Source of the DNA: Paracentrotus lividus
Taxonomy: Eukaryota; Echinodermata; Echinoidea; Camarodonta; Echinidae
Length of the DNA stretch: 64,000 bases
Direction of reading: 5' to 3'
NCBI GenBank assembly: GCA_940671915.1
Contig: CALNVZ010003426.1
Coordinates: forward strand, 18,744,166 to 18,808,165
Part shown: positions 12,972-58,200 of the stretch, in pieces
Numbering within the stretch: position 1 is the stretch's first letter
How the letters are laid out: each line of letters opens with the position of its first letter
Translations under genes and position numbers: made by a program
The notes under the pieces: generated by a model
What the model was told of the DNA's origin: nothing
What the model saw: only the letters and a program-made list of their open reading frames with translations
Databases searched by the model: none

Positions 12972-13163
12972 TAAAGGGGAAGTTCACCCTGGAATTTTAT
13001 TGGTCTTAAAAAATGCAGAAAAATAAAAGAAAAATATGAGTGAAGGTTTGAAGAAAATTGACCAAAATATGATGAAGTTATGAATATTCAAAGTTTTGAT
13101 TCTGTGACGTCACATGCGAGCAGATTTAAAACCAATTTAAACCCAGGGTGAACTTCCCCTTTA
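12972..13163. mobile_element. 192-bp MITE with TAAAGGGGAAGTTCACCCTGG ends
   Basis: The left end TAAAGGGGAAGTTCACCC and the right end GGGTGAACTTCCCCTTTA are perfect inverted copies over about 18 bp. TA is available as the target site. The length, AT-rich centre and lack of a coding frame fit a Tc1/mariner-type MITE. Confidence 0.75.
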
Positions 13164-14265
13164 ATAACTGCAGTTTACCAAGGAAAAATCGAACCATCTA
13201 TAATACCGGTAATTGAAACTAATCATTGTCAAATAATGCATCTTCAAGTAGTCTCACTTTCAGGATATGATTACAAACTCAAGTGCTTCAAGTAAACATA
13301 TATAACATCTTGAATGGTAGTAGTAAAGGAAAATACATGTACATGTAGCTTGATCAACCCACAAAATCAAACAAAACTTTCTTGGCTTTTAAAGTCAGAA
13401 ACAATTCATGGGGAAAATAGGAAAGACTTCCTGTTGACATTTGCTTGTAACAGATTCTTTGTGGTTTGACTTTCACTTGTACAGCAATTCTCCTGAGACT
13501 GTTTATATTTTGCTGATTAGAATGATACACTGCCAGTGAATCAAAATCAACAGTTTTTTCTTGGTTTTTCAATTGAAGCTCAAGATTGGCTCCAAGTTGT
13601 TGTACATGTATGAAGTCAACAAAGTGTGGTGTCTAAGTTACGTACATTAATACCCAAAGTGTATTTGAATTTAATTTGAAAAGTCCAGTCAAATACACTC
13701 AATCATAATGTTATTAAAGTTATTTGATTTACCATGACACCCCAAAAAACAATAACAATTAAAAAAACAAACAAACAAATATCAAACAAACTTAAAAATA
13801 ATGCTTCACATTGTCAAACATATGTAGGCCTATCCTATCGATTCAATGTACATTGTTTTATATGTACCATATTGCAGAACAAGTGTATTTACATGTATGT
13901 TAGCCTGAAATTTAACGTTGAGTATTTCTGTCCCAATGAATGAGTTACAATATCAGGGAATAATTTTCCTGGTATTGCATCGCAATTTGCTATGCATTTT
14001 TGTATGATTGCTATGCAAAATTTTGTTTGTGTAGCAACTTTTTTACAAAGGACTATACACACTTTGGTGGAAGTACTTCCCCATCAATTAAACTGCTAAT
14101 CAAATTTTACAAGTAAAATTATTCCTAGAATATTGACAAACAGAAACGTGGTTGTAAGCTCTGTGGCATTGAACAGGATACAAACCACATGAAACTTCCT
14201 CATGATGTAGGCCTACAGTAAGTTTTCATGTTTGGGAGGTACATGTACAAGTATGTTCACATCAA
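13164..14265. other. Gene-free region
   Basis: AT-rich intergenic sequence with ACATGTA words; no supported gene or repeat end. Confidence 0.3.
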
Positions 14266-14916
14266 TAAGGGAGTTTACAGATACAATCTGCGCATGCGCA
14301 AGTCTCCGATATATCCACTTTCGGGGTCAGGCCAACTACATAAAATGCAGCGACCGTAGAGTCAACCCATGAGTCAACCAACGAACGGCATATCTACAAA
14401 TTTTTATCAGACAAAAATCTAGCTGTATATTTCTTTTTGTCGGGTTTTTTCCTTCTCGTTTGCCATGTTGAATAATATGATGAGACATTTTCGTGACTTT
14501 AATTAACGTTTTCCTCCCAGAAAGTTGCAAAAACACCGACTGTACTAATGCACACCGGTCCGAATATCAAGATTTCAAGCCCCGTTGGTTTTGGCGAACT
14601 TCAATGCCGGTTTGCCATACGCGAGTTTGTAACTTACCAATTTCGCTTTCATTTGAGAAAAGAGACTCAAATAAACATGGTATCAAAATAAAAGATAGGA
14701 ATATTAGTATACATTGTCTATCTCATCAATAGACAAGTGCGATTCTTCATCCATATTTTCACAATATGAGCGCAAAAAAGTATGAAAACCATATGTAAAT
14801 CAAAGGGTATCATAGACTTCACACTTTAGAATTCCTGCTATAGAGGAGACCATATACATGTGACCCCTGACCCAATGACGTCACAGAGCTCCTATCGGTA
14901 ACTGTAAACTCCCTTA
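14266..14916. mobile_element. 650-bp MITE with TAAGGGAGTTTACAG ends
   Basis: TAAGGGAGTTTACAG at the left is matched by CTGTAAACTCCCTTA at the right. The interior has a GGGGTCAGGCC / TGACCCCTGACCC pair just inside the ends, so the inverted similarity extends inward. No transposase is present. TA appears at both borders. Confidence 0.7.
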
Positions 14917-14956
14917 TAACTGGGGTAGTGCTGTCAAATCTATACCTAAACACATT

Positions 14957-15104
14957 GGCCCGAATTCACAAACGTGGTTCAGTTAGTCCATGGTCTAAAT
15001 CAATTGTTTAAACCACGGATTTAGACCATGGTCTAAATTTTGGTATTCACAAACCACCTGATTTAGACCATGGACTAACTAAACCACGTTTGTGAATTCG
15101 GGCC
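14957..15104. mobile_element. 148-bp hairpin MITE
   Basis: The whole unit is a near palindrome: GGCCCGAATTCACAAACGTGG at the left pairs with CCACGTTTGTGAATTCGGGCC at the right, and ATTTAGACCATGG blocks pair inside. Single-stranded it would fold into one long hairpin. Confidence 0.8.
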
Positions 15105-16890
15105 ATTGAGTATGTGCAAAATAATAGGCAGATAGATTTGATAGAATACCATGTACAGTGTACATGTAAAACAAGGTGTGACATTGTCTTTCAAATGTTG
15201 CTTTTTCCATCAAGATGACAAACTATTCAAACTAATGTACAATGTAGGCCTACTCAGTAGCTTATCCACATGAGAGCTACATGTAGTAGGCCTTATGTAC
15301 ATGGTCTTTCTTTAAAAAGTCACTAAATTGGCAATGCAAAATAGAATTATATGCAAGTTTGTGATTGTGTTTTTGTTTACATATACTGTACATTTTATAT
15401 ATTTTCCATTCATGCAGACATGTAGGCCCACAATATATTTTATTTTGTCAAAAATGAAATAACAGTGAAATTAAGAGTTTTTGTTGCCGAATTGAGGATT
15501 GAGATACAGATCGTGAGACGTGATATCGTATTGGGGTTATGGGTAGTTCCTCTGTACGCAGTCAACCTAATTTCCTCATTTGGAAGATTAATACCTTACT
15601 TCCTAATCTTCACCAGACATGAACTAATGTAGCTTCACAAACGCAGCTGTACTTTCAATGAAAATGCATCGATTCATTCAGCAACCCCCATTTTTTAAAG
15701 GGGCAATTCAACATTTGAGAGGTCTAAAATGAAGCATTATGATTTCTTTCCCGTCAAATTTACATAGGGCTTTGTTTCATGAATGTATGATGTCATGTGT
15801 CGGTGAGTGTAGTCCTCATGGAAACACTTGAGTTTGTGTAAGAATGAAATTATTTTGTACATTACAAAACTATGTTATGAAAATCATGAAAATTGTGTGA
15901 ACATATTATGGTTTCACTCTTTAAAAACAGCACCGTGAAATAAACATGTTCATGTACAGACTTAATTTGATCATTATTATCTTGTATAAATTATTACATG
16001 TATTGGGAATCTTCACAGCTTGGGTACGTTGTTTGGACTTTGGATTTGACCACCGGTAGAATGTAAACAAACAAAATATGACTGATAACCACCATCTGGT
16101 TACACATCAGATGATAATTAAACAATAAATATTGAAAAATTTTATGCAAATATTTGTGTGTTAATTGGAGGCGTGAAAGACAAGCAAAATGTCTCTCAAT
16201 TTAGTCATTTCCTGTTCACGCTTGATCGCCCTCAATTTTTGTTTCATTTTTAGCTTGCCATCAGCAATGTGCATACATACATGTACATGTACTTGTATTA
16301 AAAAAAAAAAAATCAATTCTCAACATATTATCATAGGCCAGAGTTTTTAAATTTGGTACGGAACTGGCAAGGAATGGATAGAAAATATGAATGGATGACC
16401 TATATGGCAAGTCTCCCCAAGTACATGTAACCTGAGGGAGGAGGGGGGGGGGGGGCAAGTCATTGTCATCTTCTTTGCTTTTTTCTTTTTTTTTTTTCTT
16501 ACTATCAACTCTTCTCCCTGTGCCCCCTCCCCATCCTATTATTGAATTTATCTCTCGTGAAAGCCATACATGTTCTACCATCAATTTTTTTATGATGTAC
16601 ACATATGTAATTATGGTACATGTAACGTACAATATGTATGCTTCTTGTTAAAGTGCTACACTAAGCGTCTAGATCACTCTGGCTACGGAGCACACACTTC
16701 CTCTATATTGGGGGGGGGGGGGGGGGGGAGGGAATCATGCATATTTGAGCATTTATGTTGATAAATGATTCAAGAAAATGTCTTTTGCGCACCCTCCTTT
16801 AAAAATCCTGGATCCACCCCTTTAGTGTAAGATTGATCCACAGCACCTTGTTCACTTATAAATTGTTTTTTTTGTTGTTCTTTATTGCAG
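15105..16890. other. Upstream region of the kinase gene
   Basis: No coding exon is seen. It holds G-runs at 16441-16455 and 16710-16729 and a fragment ending CCTGGATCCACCCC near 16806, related to the 261-670 element. Transcription of the kinase gene must start here or further left, because the first coding exon is preceded by a splice acceptor. Confidence 0.35.
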
Positions 16891-17283
16891 GTATCTTCCT
16901 GATTGATCAGCGATGCGCGTCGTGAGGGAGTGTCTGAACCATAGTTACACATCGATCATCAAGGATCTTGCAACATCATTCTGTACCAATTGATATGACC
17001 CAGACCATCCAGAAATTAATGTGCACATGTGACATTTACTAATTGGCAGTTTCTTTTGAAGGAAGAAGAGTTACATACATGTATGTACTGCAATGTAGAG
17101 AGATTTTATATTGGCCTATTGTTGGAAAATTTTTGAGAATTTAAACTTCAGTGACATTGTCAAGTAGGATCGAAAGAGTGCAATACTGGATTTTTGTGAT
17201 TGGGCAACGGTGTTACTTGTGACCATATCTTATGTCTGTATTGATACAGTCTGTGTTGTGAGAAGTGATAATTGACAGTCAGA
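16891..17283 (+). other. Probable 5' UTR part of kinase exon 1, with upstream ORFs
   Basis: TTCTTTATTGCAG ending at 16890 is a good splice acceptor, so the start-codon exon probably begins at 16891 and a noncoding exon lies upstream. The leader contains short upstream ORFs: 16913-16993 (26 codons plus stop), 16995-17042 and one starting at 17079. Such leaders usually lower translation of the main frame. The exon boundary is predicted, not proven. Confidence 0.5.
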
Positions 17284-49133
<31,850 letters not shown>

Positions 49134-52100
49134 GTCTTATGGGGGTGCAATGGTGAGAGTTCAAGGCGGACATGTGAAGTAAATTGCTGGATCTCGGTGG
49201 CGCATATGTTGAAGTATGAGCGCCTCCTGGTGTTGATTTTGGTTGGCTCCGAGACTACATTGGTGATACGAGTCCTACTGAAGTTGTCTCAATTATTTTT
49301 ATGTATAGTATATGTAAAGAGAGAGAGAGAGAGAGAGAGAGGGAGTATTCTTGCCTTTTACCATCTGTTAAAATTATTTTGTGATTACTGGTATCAACTC
49401 CTACTGTAGTATAGACCTACTCTACCCCCCCCCCCCCTGCTTGCTGCTTAATACATTGAGGGCTGGGCCCTAAATATATTTGGGCTTTGGATGTATGGGA
49501 AATGTGTGTTATAACCAAATCAGCTTGTCTCCAACAGGTTAATCAAAACTTATTCCTATGCCCCTTCATCACTCTTCCCCCTTATACAGATTTAATGGAT
49601 TTAGTCTGAAGCCTTAGGTAATTGATGGAATACAAAAAAAATTATGTCTGTGATTTTAATATTTATTCTACCTTCTTATAGTTGGGTTCGGTTTTTAGTG
49701 GATTTAGCTACACTCAAAACATATATTGAAAAATAATCTATTAGTTCGTTACTTTGTTTGTCTTTATTTTCTTTATAAGAAACACAAACTTTACATTAAT
49801 TCATTAAAAACAGATATTAATTCTGGATTATTCGTATAGTGATACAAATTCAATATAAACAAAGTTTTTCCGAGAGTATATTTGACTTTTTGACCAAACT
49901 TAGAGAGATAAATAATGTATGCATGGTATACAGTACAATACAACAATATAATATAAACATTTATACAGTGCTCTTAATATGAGTAAACATGTATCACAGC
50001 GCTTTACTATCAAATATAACAATTCACTAATAATTAAATAACAGACATACAATAAAAGGAAAATTACAATTAAACAAAGCACAAAATAATACATAATCAA
50101 CAGTTAATTATCAAAAAGAAGTATATAATATGGTATAATATGAAGGCTGGTTATGCTACAATGAAAAGGCCTTCACACCAATAACGATCTATATTTCATG
50201 TTTGACCTTGTTTTTACATATAAATATACTTTTATAAATGAATTACTCTGAAAACTGTCTGGTCAAATATGAATTACAAGAATTTCCAACATCATTATAA
50301 CTCTCTTTTTCCAGTTGTCAAAATGGTGCATTATGTAGATATTTCTTCTTTTGAATGAAATAATGCTGAAGGATGTAGATAAGTCAGTGAATTCTTTACG
50401 CATTGGGAGTATGTCACTGTAAGTTTATATGCTTCAAATCACAATCATATTATACCATGATGTGAAGTGACAGACTCTTTCAATATATTTTCATGTAGCA
50501 TACATGTACACAGGTACATCATTACTTACATTCAACGATTTGTCTTCAACAGAGTTGTTATTTTCACCATTTCTTCTATTTCATATCTGCGTCTTGTGTT
50601 TACTACATTTGAAGAGCTTGGTTGCAAAAGGGGTTAGGTCCTTTTTAGACCATTCCGAGAATATCAAGGTATTGTTATTCCTCCAATATAGCAATAGTGT
50701 TATAAACAGATTTTGGAAGCCATTTTTCACATTTTGATTGGAATCTTTATTTATCTTTGGTATCATCCTTTAGAGCTACTAAAAAACCAACAATTTAGAA
50801 CTACCCCCCCTCCCCCCCCCAATAAACCCCCCCCCCAAAAAAAAAATAAATAAAGAAACAAATTTGACGAAAAACAAATTTAACCCTTTTTGCTAATGAA
50901 CTCTTCATTTACTTGTACATATATTTTATTGAATGAAAGATGGATTCATCTTTAGAATGTTAATGGTGAACATAATAAGTTTGTAGACTCTAGAATATAG
51001 GGTAAGGAGTTTATATCCTATAAAAATGTAAGGCATTACGCCATGACGAAACAGTCCGTTTGAGGACAATAGACCCCTACTTGCAACTCTATTAGTTCTC
51101 TTTTCCAAGTGTGACAATGTTAATTCACCACAAGCAAGCTATTTAAGTATCTAAACATCTGTTCCTTGACCTCGGTCGGAACAGAGGTCACCCAAGGTCA
51201 CAGCAGGGGGCCACACGCGGTTGCAATATTGTTTACATTAAACGATCTGAATGTATGTATACATTGTAGATACATTTTTATTAATTTTTTTATTCTTGTA
51301 CTTTCCTTATTCCGAGGTCGATTTTCTTCGTTCGAAATTAAAAACTAATTAAAATTGGATTTCTAAATATGATATGCCTTTGAAAACTTGAAAAATATCA
51401 AATACAATTATTTCATTCCGAAGGGCCAACAACAGGCAGAGCTCCTCTTACGTAATATCACAGCTGTTGTTTATCATTTAACCCTGGCTCAACGTTCAGG
51501 CTATCCTGCGGAGTTGAAAAGTTAGATAACAGGGATTACCTGGCCATGCAGGGTCGATAGTGCTTGGAAATGAAATATCTTGGATCTTCAAAGGAAGATT
51601 TTTGACACGGGGGTCTAATATAGCAGCTCAGCTCGCGAACTGCTGTCGGCTTGCAAATGAGGGGTTGACGTAATGGCTGTATGTGCTTCACTTGACCCAG
51701 GTTTAGTACACATTGGAAAAAAGTGCCTTTTTAAGGCAGTGAATCTAAAATTAGATTAGAAGAGTATGTCATTTATTCTCCTATGAATAGAGTATATGTA
51801 TGCTCAAATCTGAATTTAAAAAAATTGTTTACTATCAATTCAGAAATATTTGCATCATATTAATTTTCATGAATTGTGCGAAGATTGACAGGAGTGATAT
51901 TAAAAACATGCAAATATATGAGCGTGATTTATTTCCATGTTTTTAAAGGGTTATATGACAAATATAACAAATAACGATTGCTGTAAAATGAGGTAAGAAG
52001 CAAGTTCCCATTTTTTTCCACAAGTCGTGTACGAGTTGAATGTGTGAAATAGATGATCGATTGTAACGAAAATATGTTACAATATTAGGAACAATGTTGC

Positions 52101-54282
52101 GTCGTCGTAGGATTTCGTTGTAATACCATTTGCGTGTCACTGGACATGTGGTACATTACATTTTCATTATGTATATTTTTTTAAAAGTCAATACCAGCAT
52201 TCTACAACTTACATCAATAGCTAACAAATAGTTGTATATGTATATATTTGTTTATGTTATATCCATGACTATGTGTATAGCCAATTAAAGTCAACTTGTG
52301 TGCATGATAGTGTCTTAAGTATAGCACAGTTTACTGTGCAATACGGGAACATATGTACTAAGAGTACATATTAAACTACAGATATTATCATAATTGCAAT
52401 TATAGATATAAATATAAACCATGTAGTAGCCAAAGAGACATAAAACATAAGTATACCCATTATTGAATGCATGTAGGAAAGATTTACATGTTCTCATCTA
52501 CGTGTAGCAGATTTTTGTTTATATTATATCATGTGATATAGTTATTTTAACCTTTTTTTAAATTGTTGAAAGGCATAGTGGCTAGATGCAGAGTAATATA
52601 TTGAGCATGAATAAAAGGCAATTGGTTGTTGAGTTGGGGGTTTGTAGTTTATTGTGCTAAAAGAAATGAATGAATAACATGAAATGAGTACATTACTTTA
52701 ATATGTTTATTATGTTTATAGTATGAAGGGCTTTTGGTCTGTAACCCCTATTACAAAGTAGGAAATACACAGTGCTGGTCATGACTTTTGTTGAAATATT
52801 TTTTCTTCGGTGCATGTTGATGATGTAGAGCCAGCACAGCTGGCAATATCTGAAAATCGACCAACTGGGAATTTGACTTCACATTAAACTAAATAAAATG
52901 GCTCCTAGACGAAAAAGGTCTGACTTTAGACCAAACGATATTTTGACTAATAATATCGAACCATATGGATTACGATGGGCAGTGGTGGATCTAGCCTGCT
53001 TAGACACACAACTTTGGAGGGTCACGTTATTATTTGTGCACAATGGAGTGCTCCTGCAAAGTATTGTGCTCAATCAGGCTATATCCTTCACTGATGATGG
53101 GTGTGTGTATACAAAATGGAAATAGACCAGTTGGAAATTAGACTAATAAAAATGTTATTGGCTGTTGACTGTATGTCAATTAGCCATATGAAGTGATGAT
53201 TATGTATATTAATAATTATTGATTTATATTGAAGAGGTTGAAATATTATATGAAGGTTTGTTGGGCACCAGAAGGCATGAAATCCTGAATAACTATAAGC
53301 TAATATTTGTTGTGTACATACACTACTGGCCATAAATAATTAGCCACATCCTGTAAAAAAAAAAATTAAAAAATACCAGCCTTTCTCTGTATTTTTATAT
53401 TTCTTTCATAATCATAGTATTGTCAATCAATTTTATATCATCTGAGAGCAAATGAGGATCAGACCTAGTCATTTTTTTCGAACAAAGGTGAAGACAAAAA
53501 AAGAAACAACCTAAAATTATTATTATTATTATTATTATTATTATTGTAATATTTTTTTGGAGGGGGGTTCATTATATCTTTTATTTAGTTATTTATTTTT
53601 AATTATATACAGCTTTTATTGGTGTTCAAGATTAATTATGAAAAGTTAATTGCCTTGGTCCCAGTCACCTCTTTACAATAGGTATGGACTGTAAATGTAT
53701 ATAATGTAGGTTAACTGTACCAAGTACACCGTAAGTGCTATATAAAATTTTAAGAATGTTTATGGAAAAGGAAAAGAAAATGAGGATCACCACTTTTGGG
53801 GTTATGTATGTATATTATTATGAGAAAAGTAAAATCATTGGTGAAACATAGACCATTTATTAAAGATTGACCAATACATAGGTAGTACATGTAAGTTCTT
53901 GTGTACAATATCTTTCGCTACATAAATGTTGGGTTATTCTGCCCAATTTCTGTAATGAATGAACGTCTATTTGTTGGATGAAGATCATGAATTAAAGTAC
54001 GTTTAAAACGATTTATTAGGAGATGAACTAGATTTTGTTTTAATGAATGAAGAAAGAATTAGTGCTTGTGATTAAAATTCATCTAAACCCCAATTAGGCC
54101 ATTGCCTTCACATGCGATTACACTTCTTATTGTTCTTACCTATCATTATTTTCGTTGCTGTTGTCACGAACAGGCACAACCCTCATTTAGTTGCGCATTG
54201 GGAATTGGCAGTTCGTGGTGACAGCGTTGGTTTAATAACCATTATGGTCATTTCACCCTGACATTGCTTGAGCTGAGGAAGG
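49134..54282. other. Intergenic region with 3' UTR of the kinase gene
   Basis: No coding exon is recognised. The 3' UTR must begin at 49134, but I cannot fix its end: ATTAAA at 49803 is one candidate poly(A) signal among several. A GA repeat lies at 49317-49341, C-runs at 50802-50835, a hormone-element-like AGGTCA direct repeat at 51185, and (ATT)n at 53517-53545. Confidence 0.4.
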
Positions 54283-54430
<148 letters not shown>

Positions 54431-54962
54431 TATAATATTATTATCTCTGTTGTGATACGACTCGCTCGAGAAACAAAGCCAAAAGCTCAAACTTGATGTA
54501 GAAGTTAAAAAAGAAGGAAAGACGCGGCGCAGATAATTCCGAGTAAGAGTGCCAAACCCCAACACCACCAAGGAGAGCATCAATAGACACACGATGATCA
54601 TCAGTGACTGCTCTCTTCATGGCGCATGAGCACAATCTGTAATATGATTGGTCAGAAGCTCTCTACAATGTTTGTTATCATCATCACAGTGAGTGAAAGT
54701 GTCGCCGCAAAGAAACCCACTGCTCATTGTTTCATTTTGATCAGAGTCTATGTGACTGCGGTATCTCTTTCGATATTCGTTTTTCTCAGCTTGTTTCAAC
54801 ACATTATTTCAAAGATGGCAAATCTTATCCAGTGTCTGTTTTCTTGATTATTTTCATCTTCTTTAATAACGTGAATACAATACCTACGTACAATATAGTA
54901 AACGTACGTCTAGTATCAAGTCATTATATATATTTTGTTTAACTCTTGGACTGTCAAATCTC
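54431..54962 (+). promoter_or_regulatory. Probable 5' region of the GABA-B-receptor-like gene
   Basis: The 530 bp before the start codon hold no coding similarity. A GATTGGTC (inverted CCAAT) lies at 54645. Promoter and 5' UTR must fall here or further left, but the start site cannot be placed. Confidence 0.3.
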
Positions 54963-55298
54963 ATGATGATCTGTCAGCGCGGAGTTCGTCGTAATACGAG
55001 CGGAGGTTTGCCACTTTGGGCTAGTGTAGGTCTCGGGCTACTACTAGCCCTGGGAATGCTGACACCCCGGGGCTCATGCCACTTCGAAGTTGAGACGAGC
55101 CAAGCAATGGTATCGAATGTTTCTGGTTTGATACCACTCTATATTGGAGTGTTGCTGCCACTGAGTAGTGACGGGGACTGGGCCGAGGAGTTTGCCAATC
55201 AGAGTATGGTGGCCATGAATCTAGCCGTAGCTGATCTCAATAACAGGAGCGACATCCTTCCTGACCATGCTATTCATCTTATCTTCAAAGATACACGG
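54963..55298 (+). CDS. GABA-B-like receptor exon 1: signal peptide and lobe 1 start
   Basis: 112 codons from ATG at 54963; a second in-frame ATG follows directly. Hydrophobic signal segment at residues 19-36, then LIPLYIGVLLPLSSDGDWAE and FKDTR. Donor GTAGGA. Confidence 0.9.
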
Positions 55299-58069
55299 GT
55301 AGGAATACCTTTATTTGAAGAGTTTTATTCCAAAAGGGTCTAAATCCACTTTTGATGAAAATTTAGTTATTGATACCATGACATTGTTCAGGCACGTACC
55401 TGTCTCTGAACTAAAGGATTTTCTTGAATTGTTGATTGTAATTGTGAGAAAAGGCATTTTGAAATTTACATTTTCCATAGACCCCTGCATAAAATCTGGT
55501 AAACAAATGCCATTTTCTCTGAAGTTTTCAAAGTGGATTTAGTCCCTTTGAAATGAAACTCTTCATATTATGTATACGATTATTCTCAACATTTGCATAA
55601 CGACGTTTGTCCAGAAAATATATGAGAGGAAGGAAAGAGCTTACACTCTTAAAATAGTTGGGCAAAACATTGCCAAACTTTTAACAAATGCTGAGGAAAA
55701 TAGTTCTCACTACAATAATACCGGTTGAATTTGCCCAACTTTTGACCAACTCTTTGTACTTGAAGTAATAACTACTCTCAATTGCCCAATTTTGATTAAT
55801 TTTTGCGTTCATATAAAAGATTAAAATTTGACATGGGTTTTCACAATTTTCAATTAACACGTGTACAATGCATGAAAACAGCGAGAGACAACGCAAAAAA
55901 AAAAGAAGTAATTATACCCAGGGGTCAAATTAAAGATACATGTATATGCAGAACAACAACAACAAAGAGAAGCAACGATAATTATTATTTTTGTTTGTTT
56001 GCTATATGTTATTTTCGAAGTTTATCTCATTTTCAGTAATCTATTTTTCAATTCAGACCGTAAATATACCGAGTGAGTCAAAAAAAACTTTTACACCTAG
56101 AAAAATGTCAATATGAAGAAAACCAATTTATAAACCCCAAATTATTTTACATATTCTGAAGGAGTAACTCCTCCCGCATCATCTGGTACTATTTTTGTGT
56201 GGTATGTCTTTACGCTTGGATGAACACGATGCATTGTTTGCGAACATGTCAATTTCGAATTGTGCCAGAATGGGAGTAAAATCAAAACAACAAAAAGCTA
56301 GAAAAAAGCAACTTCATCCTGATTAAAATAGCATAACTTTTTAACGAAAATGTCTTCCGCTTGATAACTTGGCAGGGATGTTGGTACACATATTGACTAC
56401 ATTTTGTATGAAAATGAGATAGATTGGTAGAGTCAGGCATGAATGAGCACACGTCAAAGACAAAATAATCACTTTTCAAAAGTATTAGGAGGCCTTTTTA
56501 GGTCTGTCAGTGGCAATTTGCTCTTTAATGTGTACTCATTCGTGCATTACTTCACGAGTCAATCTAATTTTCATACAAAATGTAGTCAATATGTGTAACA
56601 ACACCCCTGCCAAGCTATTAAGCGGAAGACATTTTGGTTAAAAAGTTATGCTATTTTAATCAGGATGAAGTTGCCTTTCTCTAGCTTTTTGTTGTTTTGA
56701 TTTTACTCCCATTCTGGCACAATTCGAAATTGACATGTTCGCAAACAATGCGTCGTGTTCATCCAAGCGTAAAGACATACAACACAAAAATGGTACCAGA
56801 AGATGCGGGAGGAGTTACTCTGTCGGAATATGTAAAATAATTTGAGGTTTATAAATTGGTTTTCTTTTTATTGACATTTTTCTAGGTGTAAAGTTTTTTT
56901 TGACTCACTCGGTATATCAGTACATTTATGTTTTAAAATATGAAATATTTCACATTTCAAATCCAGCATAGAAGTCTACCAATCGTTTCTTTCAAAACAA
57001 CATAAACTAGAGTATTTATCGTTCGGTCAATTTTGTCATTAGTAAATGTTACCACATTGTAAAAATACACTGTTTGGTTACTTTTATGGTTAGGCATACA
57101 GCTCGTTGTTCCGAAGGTTCATTTTGTCCAAAGGTTCGTCTGTCCGAACACGTAAATTTCCTAAACCTAAATGTTCGTTTGTCCGAAAATGAAATAAGGT
57201 GCGTTCATCCGAACATTTGGTACATTAGTCCGAAGGTTCATTCGTCCGAAAATGAAATCGGGTTCGTTATTCCGAAGGTTCGTTTGTCCGAAGGTTCATT
57301 TCTTCGAAAATAAAATACGGTTCGTTGTTTAGAAGATTCGTTCGTCCGAAGCTGGAATAAGGTTCATTCGTCTGCAAATGAAATAAGGTTCATTCGTTCG
57401 GAAATGAAAAAGGGATCATTAGAAAATTTCTGATAAATGAACCATATTTCCTTTTCGGAATGAATCCTATTTCACTTTCGGAGGAATGAACCCTTTTTCA
57501 TTTTCGAACAAATGAACCCTATTTCACTTTCGGACGAATGGACCATATTTCACTTTCGGACGAATGGACCTTCGGACAAATAAACTTTCGGAATGATGAA
57601 CCATATTTCATTTTTGGACAAGCGAACCTTGGAAACATCGAATCTTTGTACAAGATTTTGAACCATCGGAGCAACGAGCTGCACCCATTATCAAACTTAC
57701 CGTTTGGAACTTCTGATAGACTTAGAGTAATTCACCGGGTACAAACATGTAGTCCATCAATTAGTAATATTAAATTAATCCATGCTGTTCTCTCCATTGA
57801 TGCAGGGTTCGACAGCACGTGCTCTTAATCTCCTATATGAGATGATCCTATCTAAGCCGTCTGTCATTGCATTTGTTGGAGCGATTAAAGCTGATACTAC
57901 AAAGGTCTTGGCTGGAGTGACGGGAACATGGGGAGTAATACAGGTGGGTGATTTAAAAATATTTTTGAATCTAGATCTTCTAGACATCACTTTCCTGCCC
58001 CGTTAATTCAGCATCTGAATACAAATTATTATCATTATCATACGCGCAAAATGTTTCCATCATCATTGC

Positions 58070-58111
<42 letters not shown>

Positions 58112-58113
58112 TG

Positions 58114-58150
<37 letters not shown>

Positions 58151-58151
58151 T

Positions 58152-58200
<49 letters not shown>

